From positions 1 through 8,559 of the forward strand of contig JAMWZF010000117.1 of assembly GCA_024304875.1 (NCBI GenBank): DNA of 8,559 bases, in the 5' to 3' direction. Source of the DNA: Paracoccaceae bacterium (GTDB lineage: Bacteria; Pseudomonadota; Alphaproteobacteria; Rhodobacterales; Rhodobacteraceae). Shown piece after piece: positions 1 through 6,255 of this stretch. Both the position numbers and the translations under genes were made by a program. Each line of letters begins with the position of its first letter. Position 1 is the stretch's first letter. Under the pieces are notes generated by a model. The model was not told the origin of the DNA. It worked only from the letters and a program-made list of their open reading frames with translations, and did not search any database.

Positions 1-90
1 CAAAACGACCCCGCCCGAGGCCAATTTCGGCCGTATTCCGGCGCGATACCTTCCTCAACGGCCCGATGGCCCCTTCTGAGGACGGATATC

Positions 91-273
91 ATGACCAAGC
101 TCATCGAGCGTTTCTGGAGCGACGAAACCGGCAACACGACCGTCGACTGGCTCGTCCTGACCGCCGGAATCGTGATGCTGTGCGCGGCGATCGCGGCCTC
201 CATCGGCCCTGGCGCCAGCGAGCTGGCCGACGACACCAGCGCGATCGTCGACGAACGGCCGGTCGGCATCTGA
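91..273 (+). CDS. Flp/type IVb pilin-like small membrane protein
   Basis: A 60-residue protein laid out like a Flp-type prepilin. It has a short basic start (MTKLIERF), an acidic turn (SDETG, residues 10-14), and one hydrophobic helix (about 20-41, WLVLTAGIVMLCAAIAASIG). The tail is short, polar and acidic. Flp prepilins are cut after the Gly of a G|xxxxEY motif. Here the equivalent is G14|NTTVDW, so the usual Glu+5/Tyr+6 are Asp/Trp. From memory, this TVDW form is common among roseobacter small proteins; whether they are processed and assembled is unknown to me. The start is supported by GAGGA at 78-82, 8 bases before the ATG. No other pilus (tad/cpa) gene is in the window, so it may be an orphan pseudopilin or simply a small inner-membrane protein. 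It converges on the GDP-mannose gene, with 40 bases between the stop codons. The fold class is fairly sure; function is not. Confidence 0.75.
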   Translation: MTKLIERFWSDETGNTTVDWLVLTAGIVMLCAAIAASIGPGASELADDTSAIVDERPVGI

Positions 274-303
274 CGCCGGCGCCGCTGCTCCGGCTGCGGC
301 CCG

Positions 304-325
304 GCCCGCGGTCTCAGCCGCGGGC
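304..325. terminator. GC-rich hairpin between convergent genes
   Basis: A perfect 8-bp inverted repeat, GCCCGCGG (304-311) and CCGCGGGC (318-325) with a 6-base loop. It overlaps the stop codon of the guanylyltransferase gene and sits 30 bases after the pilin-like gene. No T-run follows on either strand, so an intrinsic terminator is only possible. It could instead be a transcript-end stabilising hairpin. Confidence 0.3.
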
Positions 326-1756
326 GTAGACGTCCTCGTAGCGCACGATGTCGTCCTCGCCGACATAGGCGCCGGTCTGCACCTCGATCAGGACCATCGG
401 CACCTTGCCGGGATTTTCCATCCGGTGCACGGAGCCGAGCGGGATGTAGACGCTCTCGTTCTCCGTCACGAGCCTTACGGTGTCGTCCAGCGTGACCTTC
501 GCCGTGCCCTCCACCACGATCCAGTGTTCGGACCGGTGGAAATGGCTTTGCAGGGACAGCGACGCGCCGGGATGGACGAGGATCCGCTTCACCTGGAACC
601 GCTCGCCGGACACGAGGCTCTCGAACCAGCCCCAGGGCCGGTGATGCTTGGGAAAGGCAGCCGCCTGCGCCTTGCCCTTCGCGGTCAGCGCCGCGACCGC
701 CAGCTTGACGTCCTGTGCGCGGGACATGTCGGCGACCAGCACCGCGTCCGGCATCGCGACCGCCATGATCCCGTCAAGGCCGAGGCCCACGACCTCGAGA
801 CCGTCGGATTCCGACCGCAGAAGCGTGTCGGTGCAGTCGATGGCGGTGGCCCCCGCCGAGGTGACGACACCATCCCCGTCCGGGCCCGTCTCGCGCCAGA
901 CCGCGTCCCAGCCACCAAGGTCTGACCAGCCGGCCCGAAAGGGCACGACGGAGAGGTTGTCGGCCTTTTCCATCACGGCGTAGTCGATCGAGATGGTGTC
1001 GGCCCCGGCCCAGGCCACGGGGTCCAGCCGCAGGAAGCCGAGGTCGGGACGGGCCCGCGCCAGCGCCGCCTCGACCGGCCCGATGAGGCCCGGCGCATGG
1101 GCCTTGCAGGCCGCGATCATGTCGGCGGCGCGCATCAGGAAAATGCCGGCGTTCCACAGGAATGTGCCGGCGTCCACCATTTCCGAGGCGCGACCGGCGT
1201 CGGGCTTCTCGACGAAGCGGGACAGCTTGACCGGTGTGCCGATGTCGTCCGGCGGGCCGGTCAGCTCAAGGTAGCCGTAGGCCGTCTCGGCATGGCTGGG
1301 CGCGATGCCGAAGGTGACCATGTCCCCGGCCTCGACCGCGGGAATGCCGCGGGCGACGGCGGCGCGGAAGGCGGCCGCATCGGGAATGACGTGGTCCGAC
1401 GGCGCCACCAGCATGATCGCCTCGGGGTCGATGGCCGCAAGGTGCAGCGCCGCGGCCAGTATCGCGGGCGCCGTGTTGCGTCCCTCGGGTTCGATCAGGA
1501 TCGCACCCGGGTCGATTCCGGCCGCGGCCAGCTGCTCGGTCACGATGAAGCGGAAGTCGGAGTTGGTCAGCACGACCGGCGGCGCGAAGGACAGCCCCTC
1601 GCCCGCCCCGGCAAGGCGGCGGGCGGACGCCTGGAACAGGGTCTCCTCGCCGACGAGGGGAACGAACTGCTTGGGATAGCTCTTGCGGCTGAGGGGCCAG
1701 AGACGGGTTCCCGAGCCCCCGCACAGCAGAACCGGCGTCAGTCGTGTCTCGGTCAT
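314..1756 (-). CDS. manC: Bifunctional mannose-1-phosphate guanylyltransferase / mannose-6-phosphate isomerase (AlgA/ManC/CpsB family)
   Basis: A 480-aa enzyme making GDP-mannose from mannose-1-phosphate and GTP. Its second domain interconverts mannose-6-phosphate and fructose-6-phosphate. It acts in the cytoplasm and feeds exopolysaccharide or LPS mannose/fucose pathways. The N-terminal nucleotidyltransferase domain (about 7-340) carries the GTP-binding signature GGSGTRLWPLSR (13-24) with K29, then PSDH (119-122), FVEKPD (181-186) and WNAGIF (201-206). The C-terminal cupin (about 372-475) has the type II isomerase metal motif QSHFHRSEHW (403-412) and H444 in GSVHRM. Length is normal for the fused family. 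The frame stays open upstream to 1819, but family similarity begins at TPVLLCGG. The ATG at 1756 has AGGGGA 9 bases ahead, so I chose it. It lies 130 bases after the DUF1501 gene on the same strand, with its own promoter-like region. The partner phosphomannomutase is not in the window. Function is secure; the symbol could equally be algA or cpsB. Confidence 0.95.
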   Translation of the reverse strand: MTETRLTPVLLCGGSGTRLWPLSRKSYPKQFVPLVGEETLFQASARRLAGAGEGLSFAPPVVLTNSDFRFIVTEQLAAAGIDPGAILIEPEGRNTAPAILAAALHLAAIDPEAIMLVAPSDHVIPDAAAFRAAVARGIPAVEAGDMVTFGIAPSHAETAYGYLELTGPPDDIGTPVKLSRFVEKPDAGRASEMVDAGTFLWNAGIFLMRAADMIAACKAHAPGLIGPVEAALARARPDLGFLRLDPVAWAGADTISIDYAVMEKADNLSVVPFRAGWSDLGGWDAVWRETGPDGDGVVTSAGATAIDCTDTLLRSESDGLEVVGLGLDGIMAVAMPDAVLVADMSRAQDVKLAVAALTAKGKAQAAAFPKHHRPWGWFESLVSGERFQVKRILVHPGASLSLQSHFHRSEHWIVVEGTAKVTLDDTVRLVTENESVYIPLGSVHRMENPGKVPMVLIEVQTGAYVGEDDIVRYEDVYARG

Positions 1757-1785
1757 CGCGGCGCGTCCCCTGGTCTGTCGTCCTG

Positions 1786-1799
1786 CTGCCATATGGCAG
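1786..1799. repeat. 14-bp perfect palindrome upstream of manC (candidate operator)
   Basis: CTGCCATATGGCAG reads the same on both strands. It is centred about 36 bases upstream of the chosen manC ATG and overlaps the place where a -10 box would sit if TTGAGA (1819-1814) is the -35. That position would suit a repressor site. A regulator cannot be named from sequence alone. Confidence 0.4.
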
Positions 1800-1819
1800 G
1801 CCAATCCGAGCCCTCTCAA
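1790..1819 (-). promoter_or_regulatory. Possible sigma-70 type promoter of manC
   Basis: Reading the minus strand, TTGAGA (1819-1814) matches the -35 consensus in 5 of 6 bases. After 18 bases comes CATATG (1795-1790), a weak -10 inside the palindrome. It would give a leader of about 25-30 bases before the ATG. The -35 is persuasive and the -10 is not. Confidence 0.3.
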
Positions 1820-1863
1820 CCCGCCATATCCGCCGGAGGGGGGTGCCCCTGCCCGAATTGCGC

Positions 1864-1886
1864 GCCGGGAGCGGCCCCGCCCCGGC
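1864..1886 (-). terminator. Hairpin directly after the DUF1501 stop codon
   Basis: GCCGGG (1864-1869) pairs with CCCGGC (1881-1886), and GCG (1871-1873) with CGC (1878-1880), leaving a bulged A and a 4-base loop. It begins one base after the stop codon on the minus strand. There is no T-run behind it, so it may be a weak terminator or a 3'-end stabiliser separating the DUF1800-DUF1501 transcript from manC. Confidence 0.35.
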
Positions 1887-3089
1887 CTAGAGCAGCAGGC
1901 CCGGATCGGTCCCCAGCTCGACGCCGGGAAAGACCGCCCGCTCGATGTCCGCCGCCGCCGTCCCGAACAGACCGCGCATCAGCCAGCCGGCATGGGCCCG
2001 CACGTCGCGGGTCGGCATCAGGTCGCGGCGGGCGTAGAGATCGGCCTCGGCCAGCCCCGGCCAGTCGCCATGCACCTGCCCGCCCCGGACCGCGCCACCG
2101 GCCAGGATCATCGCGCCACCGGTGCCGTGGTCCGTCCCGCGGGTGCCGTTCTGGCGGGCGGTCCGGCCGAATTCGGTCATGCAGACCACCGCCGTCTTGC
2201 CCCAGACCTCGGGCCCGACCCCGGCGCGCAGGGTCAGGATGGTGTCGGACAGCCGCGACAGGGCCTGGCCCAGACCGGCAGACTGGTTGTTGTGGGTGTC
2301 CCAGCCGTTCAGCGAAAACGACGCGATCCGGCTCTCTCCACGCAGGCGCGACGCGGCGAATTCGGCCAGCTGGACGTGGCTTCCTCCCAGGCCGACGCCC
2401 TCCATCATCTCGTTGCCCTCCAGCATCTCGCGGGTGGCCTCCCGCGCCTCGGGGTCCGAGGTCTCGGCCGCGATGGCGATGGCGCGGGCGCTGGCCTCGC
2501 GGAACAGCGGATCGTCGTGATGGACCAGCGCCAGGAGCCGCTCGGCCTGCGGGGTCAGGCGCAGGCGCGTGCGAGGCGACCAGCTGCCCGCCGCCGCCGC
2601 ACCGGTCAGGATCAGCATCCGCTCCTGCCCCACCGCATAGGCGGTCTCGGCCGTGACGCCCGGCGCGACCTGGAGAAGCCGGTTCAGCCAGCCGTCGCGC
2701 AGCCCCTCGTCCAGCCCGGCGATCCCTGCCTCGAGGATGTCCTGCCCGTCGAAATGGCTGCGCTTGTCGCGGTAGGGGGTCGAGACGGCATGGACGAAGC
2801 TGAGCTCCCCGGCACTCCAGAGCGGCGCCAGGGCGGCCAGATCCGGGTGGGCGCCGAAGAAACCGGTGCCGAGCGGCAGGCTGCCCTCGGAGAGATCCGG
2901 CCGGAGCGCCGCGAAGTTCGGATCGCCGAGAGGCCGGATCACGTCCAGCCCGTCCATCCCGCCGCGCAGGATGATCACCACCAGCCGGTTGTCCCAGGGC
3001 GCGGCGGCGAAGGTCACGGGCGTCATCAGCGGGCTGGCGGCGGCCGAGCATCCAAGGGCGAGGCCGGTGAGGAAACGGCGGCGGTCCAT
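1887..3089 (-). CDS. DUF1501 family protein, Tat-exported
   Basis: A 400-aa member of the DUF1501 family, which Pfam places in the alkaline phosphatase/sulfatase-like superfamily; no reaction is firmly established. It starts with a twin-arginine signal (MDRRRFLTG, hydrophobic stretch to about residue 22, A-A-A near 28-30), so it should be folded in the cytoplasm and exported to the periplasm. Family motifs seen are RGGMDGLD (42-49), SHFDGQD (about 111-117), NGWDTHNNQ (261-269), TEFGRTARQNG (305-315) and GTDHGTGGA (318-326). The clustered His, Asp and Thr residues suggest a metal site. An ATG at 3095 overlaps the DUF1800 stop (ATGA), but AGAGGAG abuts it directly. The same SD sits 6 bases before the ATG at 3089, which is therefore the likelier start. 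Either way translation is coupled to DUF1800. The pair is co-encoded in many proteobacteria and planctomycetes. The frame is open far upstream of the start; that part is antisense to nothing and belongs to DUF1800's shadow. Confidence 0.9.
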   Translation of the reverse strand: MDRRRFLTGLALGCSAAASPLMTPVTFAAAPWDNRLVVIILRGGMDGLDVIRPLGDPNFAALRPDLSEGSLPLGTGFFGAHPDLAALAPLWSAGELSFVHAVSTPYRDKRSHFDGQDILEAGIAGLDEGLRDGWLNRLLQVAPGVTAETAYAVGQERMLILTGAAAAGSWSPRTRLRLTPQAERLLALVHHDDPLFREASARAIAIAAETSDPEAREATREMLEGNEMMEGVGLGGSHVQLAEFAASRLRGESRIASFSLNGWDTHNNQSAGLGQALSRLSDTILTLRAGVGPEVWGKTAVVCMTEFGRTARQNGTRGTDHGTGGAMILAGGAVRGGQVHGDWPGLAEADLYARRDLMPTRDVRAHAGWLMRGLFGTAAADIERAVFPGVELGTDPGLLL

Positions 3090-3091
3090 GG

Positions 3092-4474
3092 TCATCTCCT
3101 CTGGAAGGCGGAGGAGGACAGGATGACCCCGATCCCCTCCGGCACGCTTTCGGCAGCTTCTGCCGCGAAATGGACCGGCTGGGGCGCCTGCGGGCCGAGC
3201 GCGGTGGTGACGAAATCGCGCGGGTCCGGCAGGTCCGGGCGCAGGGCCTCGGGCGCCGAGAGCGCCCATGTGATCCGGGCCGCCATGCCCTGAGGCGTGA
3301 TCCAGGCCTCGGGCTCTTCCGGCCAGCCGTTCGGACCGGGCGGGCTCTCCCAGGGCTGGCCCATGTCCTGCAACGGACGGTCGATGATGGCGCGCAGGTC
3401 GCGCACCGGCAGCGCGGTCAGCGCGGCCGGCGGGACCGCAAGCGCGCGCAGGGCCGAGGCGATGAACTGCTGCGGCGGCTTGACCTTGCGCGGCTCGGGC
3501 GACCAGGCCTCGGGACGGGCAAGCAGGGTGGCGATGACGGCCTGGAGGTCGCCCCCCGTCTCGGCCCATGTCGCGGTCAGCGCCTGCACCAGCGCGGGCG
3601 GCGGGTCGTCCGCCACGAAATGCACCGCGATCTTGGCCGAGACATGGGCGGCGGTGGCCGGATGCACGGCGAGGTCGCGCAGCACCGCGGTCACGTCGGC
3701 CAGGGCCGCCTGCCCTGCCCCGCCGTAGGACGTGCCCAGCACGGTTTCGGCGCCCGGTTCGGCAAAGTCGGGCCGAAAGGCGAACTCGGCCTGCCCGTTC
3801 AGGGCCAGCCCCGTGAACAGCTCGGCCAGCTGGGTGACATCGGACTGCCCGTAGGCGTCGCCGACCCCCAGGGTGTGAAGCTCCAGCACCTCGCGGGCCA
3901 GGTTCTCGTTCAGGCCCCTGTCCCGCCGCGTCCCGGCCCGGGAATTCGGACCGATGGAGCGGCTCTGGTCGAGATAGGCGAGCATCATCGGATGGGTGAC
4001 GACGGCGATCAGCATGTCCTCGAACCGCCCGGTCAGATGCGGCCGGATCGCATCCTCCACGAAGGGCGTGACGAGGTGGCGGGTGATCCCCTGGCGGGCC
4101 ATGACGGTGAAATGGTCGGCCCAGAAGGCGGTCAGGCGCTCGCGCAGGCCATCCCGGGTGGTGATCGACCGCGCGAAGGTGGCGATGGTATTGGCAATTA
4201 GCCCGTCCTGGGCCTGCCGTCGCAGGGCTTGCACCGCCTGTGTCGCGGCCTCGGCCTGGGGGGTGCCCCGGGCTTCGCGCCGGGCGGCGTTGGCGCGGCG
4301 GTAGTCCTGCACCGACGGAACCATCGCGCCGTAACCGGGGATCGGCCAGTCCGCCGCCGCGCGGTCGGGACCGGCGAGCAGGGCCAGCATCTCCTCGGCG
4401 CTGGCGGGGTCGGCGATGTCCGGCGCCCGGCCCATGCCGAACCTCACCGCCGCGATGACCGGATCGAAGCCCAT
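3092..4474 (-). CDS. DUF1800 family protein
   Basis: A 460-aa protein with the landmarks of DUF1800, a family of unknown reaction almost always next to DUF1501. Landmarks in order are FWADHFTV (117-124), NENLAREVLELHTLG (189-203), ELFTG (218-222), KIAVHFVADDPP (281-292), the MGQPW...PNGWPE segment (371-386) and the SSSAFQRR ending (453-460). No signal peptide or membrane helix is visible, unlike the Tat-exported partner. If the two proteins act together, either the export signal is missing here or the proteins meet in the cytoplasm before Tat export. The ATG has AAGG 6 bases upstream, and family similarity begins close to it (AAVRFGMG). The last two codons, AGG AGA, are rare Arg codons in such a genome and form the SD of the DUF1501 gene. 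Operon with DUF1501 is certain; function is unknown. Confidence 0.9.
   Translation of the reverse strand: MGFDPVIAAVRFGMGRAPDIADPASAEEMLALLAGPDRAAADWPIPGYGAMVPSVQDYRRANAARREARGTPQAEAATQAVQALRRQAQDGLIANTIATFARSITTRDGLRERLTAFWADHFTVMARQGITRHLVTPFVEDAIRPHLTGRFEDMLIAVVTHPMMLAYLDQSRSIGPNSRAGTRRDRGLNENLAREVLELHTLGVGDAYGQSDVTQLAELFTGLALNGQAEFAFRPDFAEPGAETVLGTSYGGAGQAALADVTAVLRDLAVHPATAAHVSAKIAVHFVADDPPPALVQALTATWAETGGDLQAVIATLLARPEAWSPEPRKVKPPQQFIASALRALAVPPAALTALPVRDLRAIIDRPLQDMGQPWESPPGPNGWPEEPEAWITPQGMAARITWALSAPEALRPDLPDPRDFVTTALGPQAPQPVHFAAEAAESVPEGIGVILSSSAFQRR
3096..3102 (-). promoter_or_regulatory. Shine-Dalgarno inside DUF1800 that sets the DUF1501 start
   Basis: AGAGGAG on the minus strand lies in the last codons of the DUF1800 gene. 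It has no spacing to the ATG at 3095 and 6 bases to the ATG at 3089, so it favours the second start (MDRRRFL). It marks translational coupling of the two genes. Confidence 0.75.
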
Positions 4475-4512
4475 GCCCTGCCTTTCCTGCCCGCCCAGAT
4501 ATGCCCTCCTAC

Positions 4513-4541
4513 GACATAAGGGCCCCGTTCGGGCGCGACAA
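4513..4541 (-). promoter_or_regulatory. Possible promoter of the DUF1800-DUF1501 operon
   Basis: On the minus strand TTGTCG (4541-4536) is followed after 17 bases by TATGTC (4518-4513). Spacing is ideal and the match is 4 of 6 and 3 of 6. It lies about 40 bases before the ATG, in the 88-base gap after the metallopeptidase gene. The alternative is read-through from the metallopeptidase, since no terminator is seen in the gap. Confidence 0.3.
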
Positions 4542-4562
4542 TCGCGTGATCGGCGGCCGGGG

Positions 4563-5399
4563 TCAGATCCTGATGCAGCGCGCGTGGCCCCGCATCTCGG
4601 TGACCTGCTCGAGGGTCAGGACGAAGGGCGCCGTGCGGCCGCCGGTGGTCATCAGGTTGTTGAGCTGGGTTTCGTGATCCTCCTTGTCGTGACCGGTGGC
4701 CGGCGTGAGCACGACATGCCCGACCTCGTGCGCGAGGGTCGAGATCAGCGCGTCGTCCTGAAGCCGGATGATCGCCGCGTCGGCCCCCGAAGTGGTCAGC
4801 GCATAGGCGTCGTCCGGCGGGATGCGCGAGACCTGGATCACCGTGGTCTCCCGCGGGCCGAGGGTGCCGCCGACGCCTTGGGTGACCGCCTTCTTGAGGT
4901 CTTCCCAGGCCGGCGCCTTTGTGTAGAGCGTCGTCTTGTGCGGTTCCTTCACCGCGAGGCAGCGGCCCCAGCGGACCTGGAAATCGATGCCGTAACGGGC
5001 GTAGATCTTCTTGGCCTCGGCCACCATGAGGAAGACCGACTGGGCAGAGGGGGATTCGGTGTAGATCGTCACGCCGACCTTGTGGGTGAAGCCGCCGATG
5101 GCGCGGTCCAGCTTGCTCATGGTCTTCTCGCCCACCACGCCGTCGTCCGTGACCGGAGCGCCGCCAAGGGTGGAGCGCTGGAATTCCTTGACCTTGGCCT
5201 TCGTCTCGGACCCGAAGATCCCGTCGGGGCTCATCCCCTTGCCGCCGGTCGAGCCCGGCATGGGAAACCCGAGGTCGATCAGCGCGAACTGCAGGACGTG
5301 GACGCCGTGCCCGCGGGCGCCGGAGGTCAGGAAGGGACTGTTGTTGGCCGCGTTCAGCAGCGCAGGGACATCGGTGAAGCGGGGGGACGTGAGAGCCAT
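4563..5399 (-). CDS. Peptidoglycan-binding-like domain fused to metzincin-like zinc metallopeptidase
   Basis: A 278-aa two-domain protein. Residues about 25-100 look like a PG_binding_1 domain: GVHVLQFALIDLGF (32-45), then DGIFGSETKAKVKEFQ (59-74) and a second weaker DDGVVGEKT turn (85-93). The C-terminal half has a zinc protease core, LAHEVGHVVL (222-231), with probable ligands H224, H228 and H237 and base E225. NNLM (247-250) resembles the Met-turn of metzincins. The ending LTLEQVTEMRGHA resembles the helix that closes bacterial metzincin-like domains. The third His is 13 residues after the first, longer than the classical HExxHxxGxxH. No signal peptide or membrane segment is visible, which is odd for a cell-wall-binding protease. 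The ATG at 5399 has GGAG 8 bases ahead. From memory, the ALTSPRF...ALIDLGF opening also occurs in proteins near extracellular contractile injection loci; no such genes are here. Substrate unknown. Confidence 0.8.
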   Translation of the reverse strand: MALTSPRFTDVPALLNAANNSPFLTSGARGHGVHVLQFALIDLGFPMPGSTGGKGMSPDGIFGSETKAKVKEFQRSTLGGAPVTDDGVVGEKTMSKLDRAIGGFTHKVGVTIYTESPSAQSVFLMVAEAKKIYARYGIDFQVRWGRCLAVKEPHKTTLYTKAPAWEDLKKAVTQGVGGTLGPRETTVIQVSRIPPDDAYALTTSGADAAIIRLQDDALISTLAHEVGHVVLTPATGHDKEDHETQLNNLMTTGGRTAPFVLTLEQVTEMRGHARCIRI

Positions 5400-5443
5400 G
5401 GAAGGTACTCCGGGGATGAAAAGATCTGTCTTGAAACAGGACC

Positions 5444-5449
5444 ATCATA
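5444..5449 (-). promoter_or_regulatory. -10-like box upstream of the metallopeptidase gene
   Basis: TATGAT on the minus strand matches the -10 consensus in 5 of 6 bases, about 45 bases before the metallopeptidase ATG. The base stretch at the -35 position (TTCGGC at 5472-5467, 17-base spacing) matches poorly, so an activator or another sigma factor may be needed. Weak call. Confidence 0.25.
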
Positions 5450-5521
5450 ACACCGGGGGCCCGATCGCCGAAGTCTGTCGAACCTTACCTGCGTGCCGGG
5501 TGCGGACCGGGTCGCGATGCC

Positions 5522-5547
5522 GGAACCCGTCCCCCGCCGGCCGCGTT
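5522..5547 (+). promoter_or_regulatory. EcfG (general stress response) type promoter of the hemerythrin gene
   Basis: GGAAC (5522-5526), exactly 17 bases, then CGTT (5544-5547). This fits the GGAAC-N16/17-CGTT consensus for the alphaproteobacterial general stress sigma factor EcfG/SigT/RpoE2. Transcription would begin near 5553-5556, giving a leader of about 20 bases that still holds the GGAGGA ribosome site (5565-5570) before the ATG at 5575. The match is seen directly; use by EcfG is inference and needs an EcfG-NepR-PhyR system in the genome. Confidence 0.7.
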
Positions 5548-5574
5548 GGTGCCAAGGCCAACCCGGAGGACTCC

Positions 5575-6051
5575 ATGCCCGACATCTATACCGCCATTAA
5601 ATCCGACCACGACGATCACCGCGCCCTGCTGGAGCGGATCGGCAAGACCGAGGGCGCCAGCGAGGAGCGCAAGGAGGCGTGGCGCGAGTTCTACTACGAG
5701 GTGAAGTCCCACGCCGCCGCCGAGGAGGAAACCTTCTATTCCAAGCTGATTTCCAAGACCTGGGGCCAGGACGCCGCCCGCCATTCGGTGCACGAACACC
5801 AGCAACTCGACGACCTGATGGAAGAGCTGAACGAGATGGACATGTCCTCCCCCGGCTGGCTTCAGAAGTTCAAGACGCTGGAGCACGACTACCTGCACCA
5901 CGTCGACGAGGAAGAGGACGAGGTCTTCGCCCGCGCCAAGGAAGAAATCCCGCAGGACGAGATCGAGGGCTACGGCGACCGCTTCCTGAAGCGCAAAGAG
6001 GAGGAGCGCAAGCTGGTCGACGAGAAGGTCGAGGATTCGCTGGAGGACTGA
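5575..6051 (+). CDS. Hemerythrin (HHE cation-binding) domain protein
   Basis: A 158-aa soluble protein of the hemerythrin/HHE family. These are four-helix bundles binding a di-iron centre, used for oxygen, nitric oxide or redox sensing, iron handling or repair. Probable iron ligands fall in the expected order: H15 (DHDDHRALL), H46 and E50 (HAAAE), H73 or H75 (HEHQQL), H104 and H108/H109 with E113/E114 in EHDYLHHVDEEEDEVF. The C-terminal 30 residues are strongly charged and helical (RKEEERKLVDEK), beyond the usual bundle. No signal peptide, so it is cytoplasmic. The start is set by GGAGGA at 5565-5570, 4 bases before the ATG; an open frame further upstream lacks family similarity. It is preceded by a perfect EcfG-type promoter, suggesting general stress induction. 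It is divergent from the metallopeptidase and convergent with a 38-aa gene that carries the same promoter type. Family sure; precise role unknown. Confidence 0.92.
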   Translation: MPDIYTAIKSDHDDHRALLERIGKTEGASEERKEAWREFYYEVKSHAAAEEETFYSKLISKTWGQDAARHSVHEHQQLDDLMEELNEMDMSSPGWLQKFKTLEHDYLHHVDEEEDEVFARAKEEIPQDEIEGYGDRFLKRKEEERKLVDEKVEDSLED

Positions 6052-6073
6052 CCCGGTCCCAGCCGAGACGAAA

Positions 6074-6103
6074 ACGCCCCGCGCCGGTCCGGCTGCGGGG
6101 CGT
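6074..6103 (-). terminator. Rho-independent terminator shared by the two convergent genes
   Basis: A 9-bp stem, ACGCCCCGC (6074-6082) with GCGGGGCGT (6095-6103), and a small inner GCC/GGC pairing. On the minus strand it is followed by TTTT, and it starts 8 bases after the stop of the 38-aa gene, a good intrinsic terminator for that gene. On the plus strand it lies 22 bases after the hemerythrin stop but is followed by a poorer T-run (TCTGTCGTGTT), so it may work in both directions with unequal strength. Confidence 0.7.
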
Positions 6104-6111
6104 CTGTCGTG

Positions 6112-6228
6112 TTACGGACGCTGCGGCGCCTTGCGGGCCGGTGTCCGGGGGGCGGCAGTCTGGCGGCGCTTGCCCAGAAGCTTCTGCGCCACCTTGAAGA
6201 CCGCCCAGTACTTGATCAGCTTGCGCAT
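6112..6228 (-). CDS. 38-aa very basic small protein, unrecognised
   Basis: A short gene of 38 codons plus TAA. The protein begins MRKLIKYWAVFKVAQKLLGK and ends in a Pro/Arg/Ala-rich tail (TPARKAPQRP). It has 12 Lys/Arg and no Asp or Glu. Residues 3-20 could form an amphipathic helix with a hydrophobic face (L, I, W, V, F, V, L, L), so binding to membranes or nucleic acid is possible. I do not recognise a family. Evidence that it is real: GGAGGA (6241-6236) 7 bases before the ATG, a perfect GGAAC-N17-CGTT promoter ending 27 bases upstream, and a hairpin plus T-run directly after the stop. It lies 67 bases downstream of aspS on the same strand and might also receive read-through from it. The promoter suggests induction in the general stress response, like the hemerythrin gene it faces. 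Confidence 0.7.
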   Translation of the reverse strand: MRKLIKYWAVFKVAQKLLGKRRQTAAPRTPARKAPQRP

Positions 6229-6255
6229 CGTCGGGTCCTCCGTGTGATGGAGGGA

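Noticed and set aside
1..90. Promoter for the pilin-like gene
   Set aside because: No convincing -35/-10 pair or EcfG element is visible in the 90 bases available; only the SD can be supported.
1097..3293. Long open frames on the plus strand (about 520-540 codons) opposite manC, DUF1501 and part of DUF1800
   Set aside because: They are antisense shadows in GC-rich DNA: rich in Arg, Gly, Pro and Ala, with no family motifs, while the minus-strand frames show clear conserved domains.
4444..5448. A 334-codon minus-strand frame and a 344-codon plus-strand frame across the metallopeptidase gene
   Set aside because: Both have low-complexity Arg/Gly/Pro composition and no motifs; the 278-aa frame holds the HEVGH and peptidoglycan-binding motifs and a well-placed SD.
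5080..5574. Upstream extension of the hemerythrin frame
   Set aside because: It overlaps the divergent metallopeptidase antisense, has no family similarity, and the SD plus promoter fix the start at 5575.
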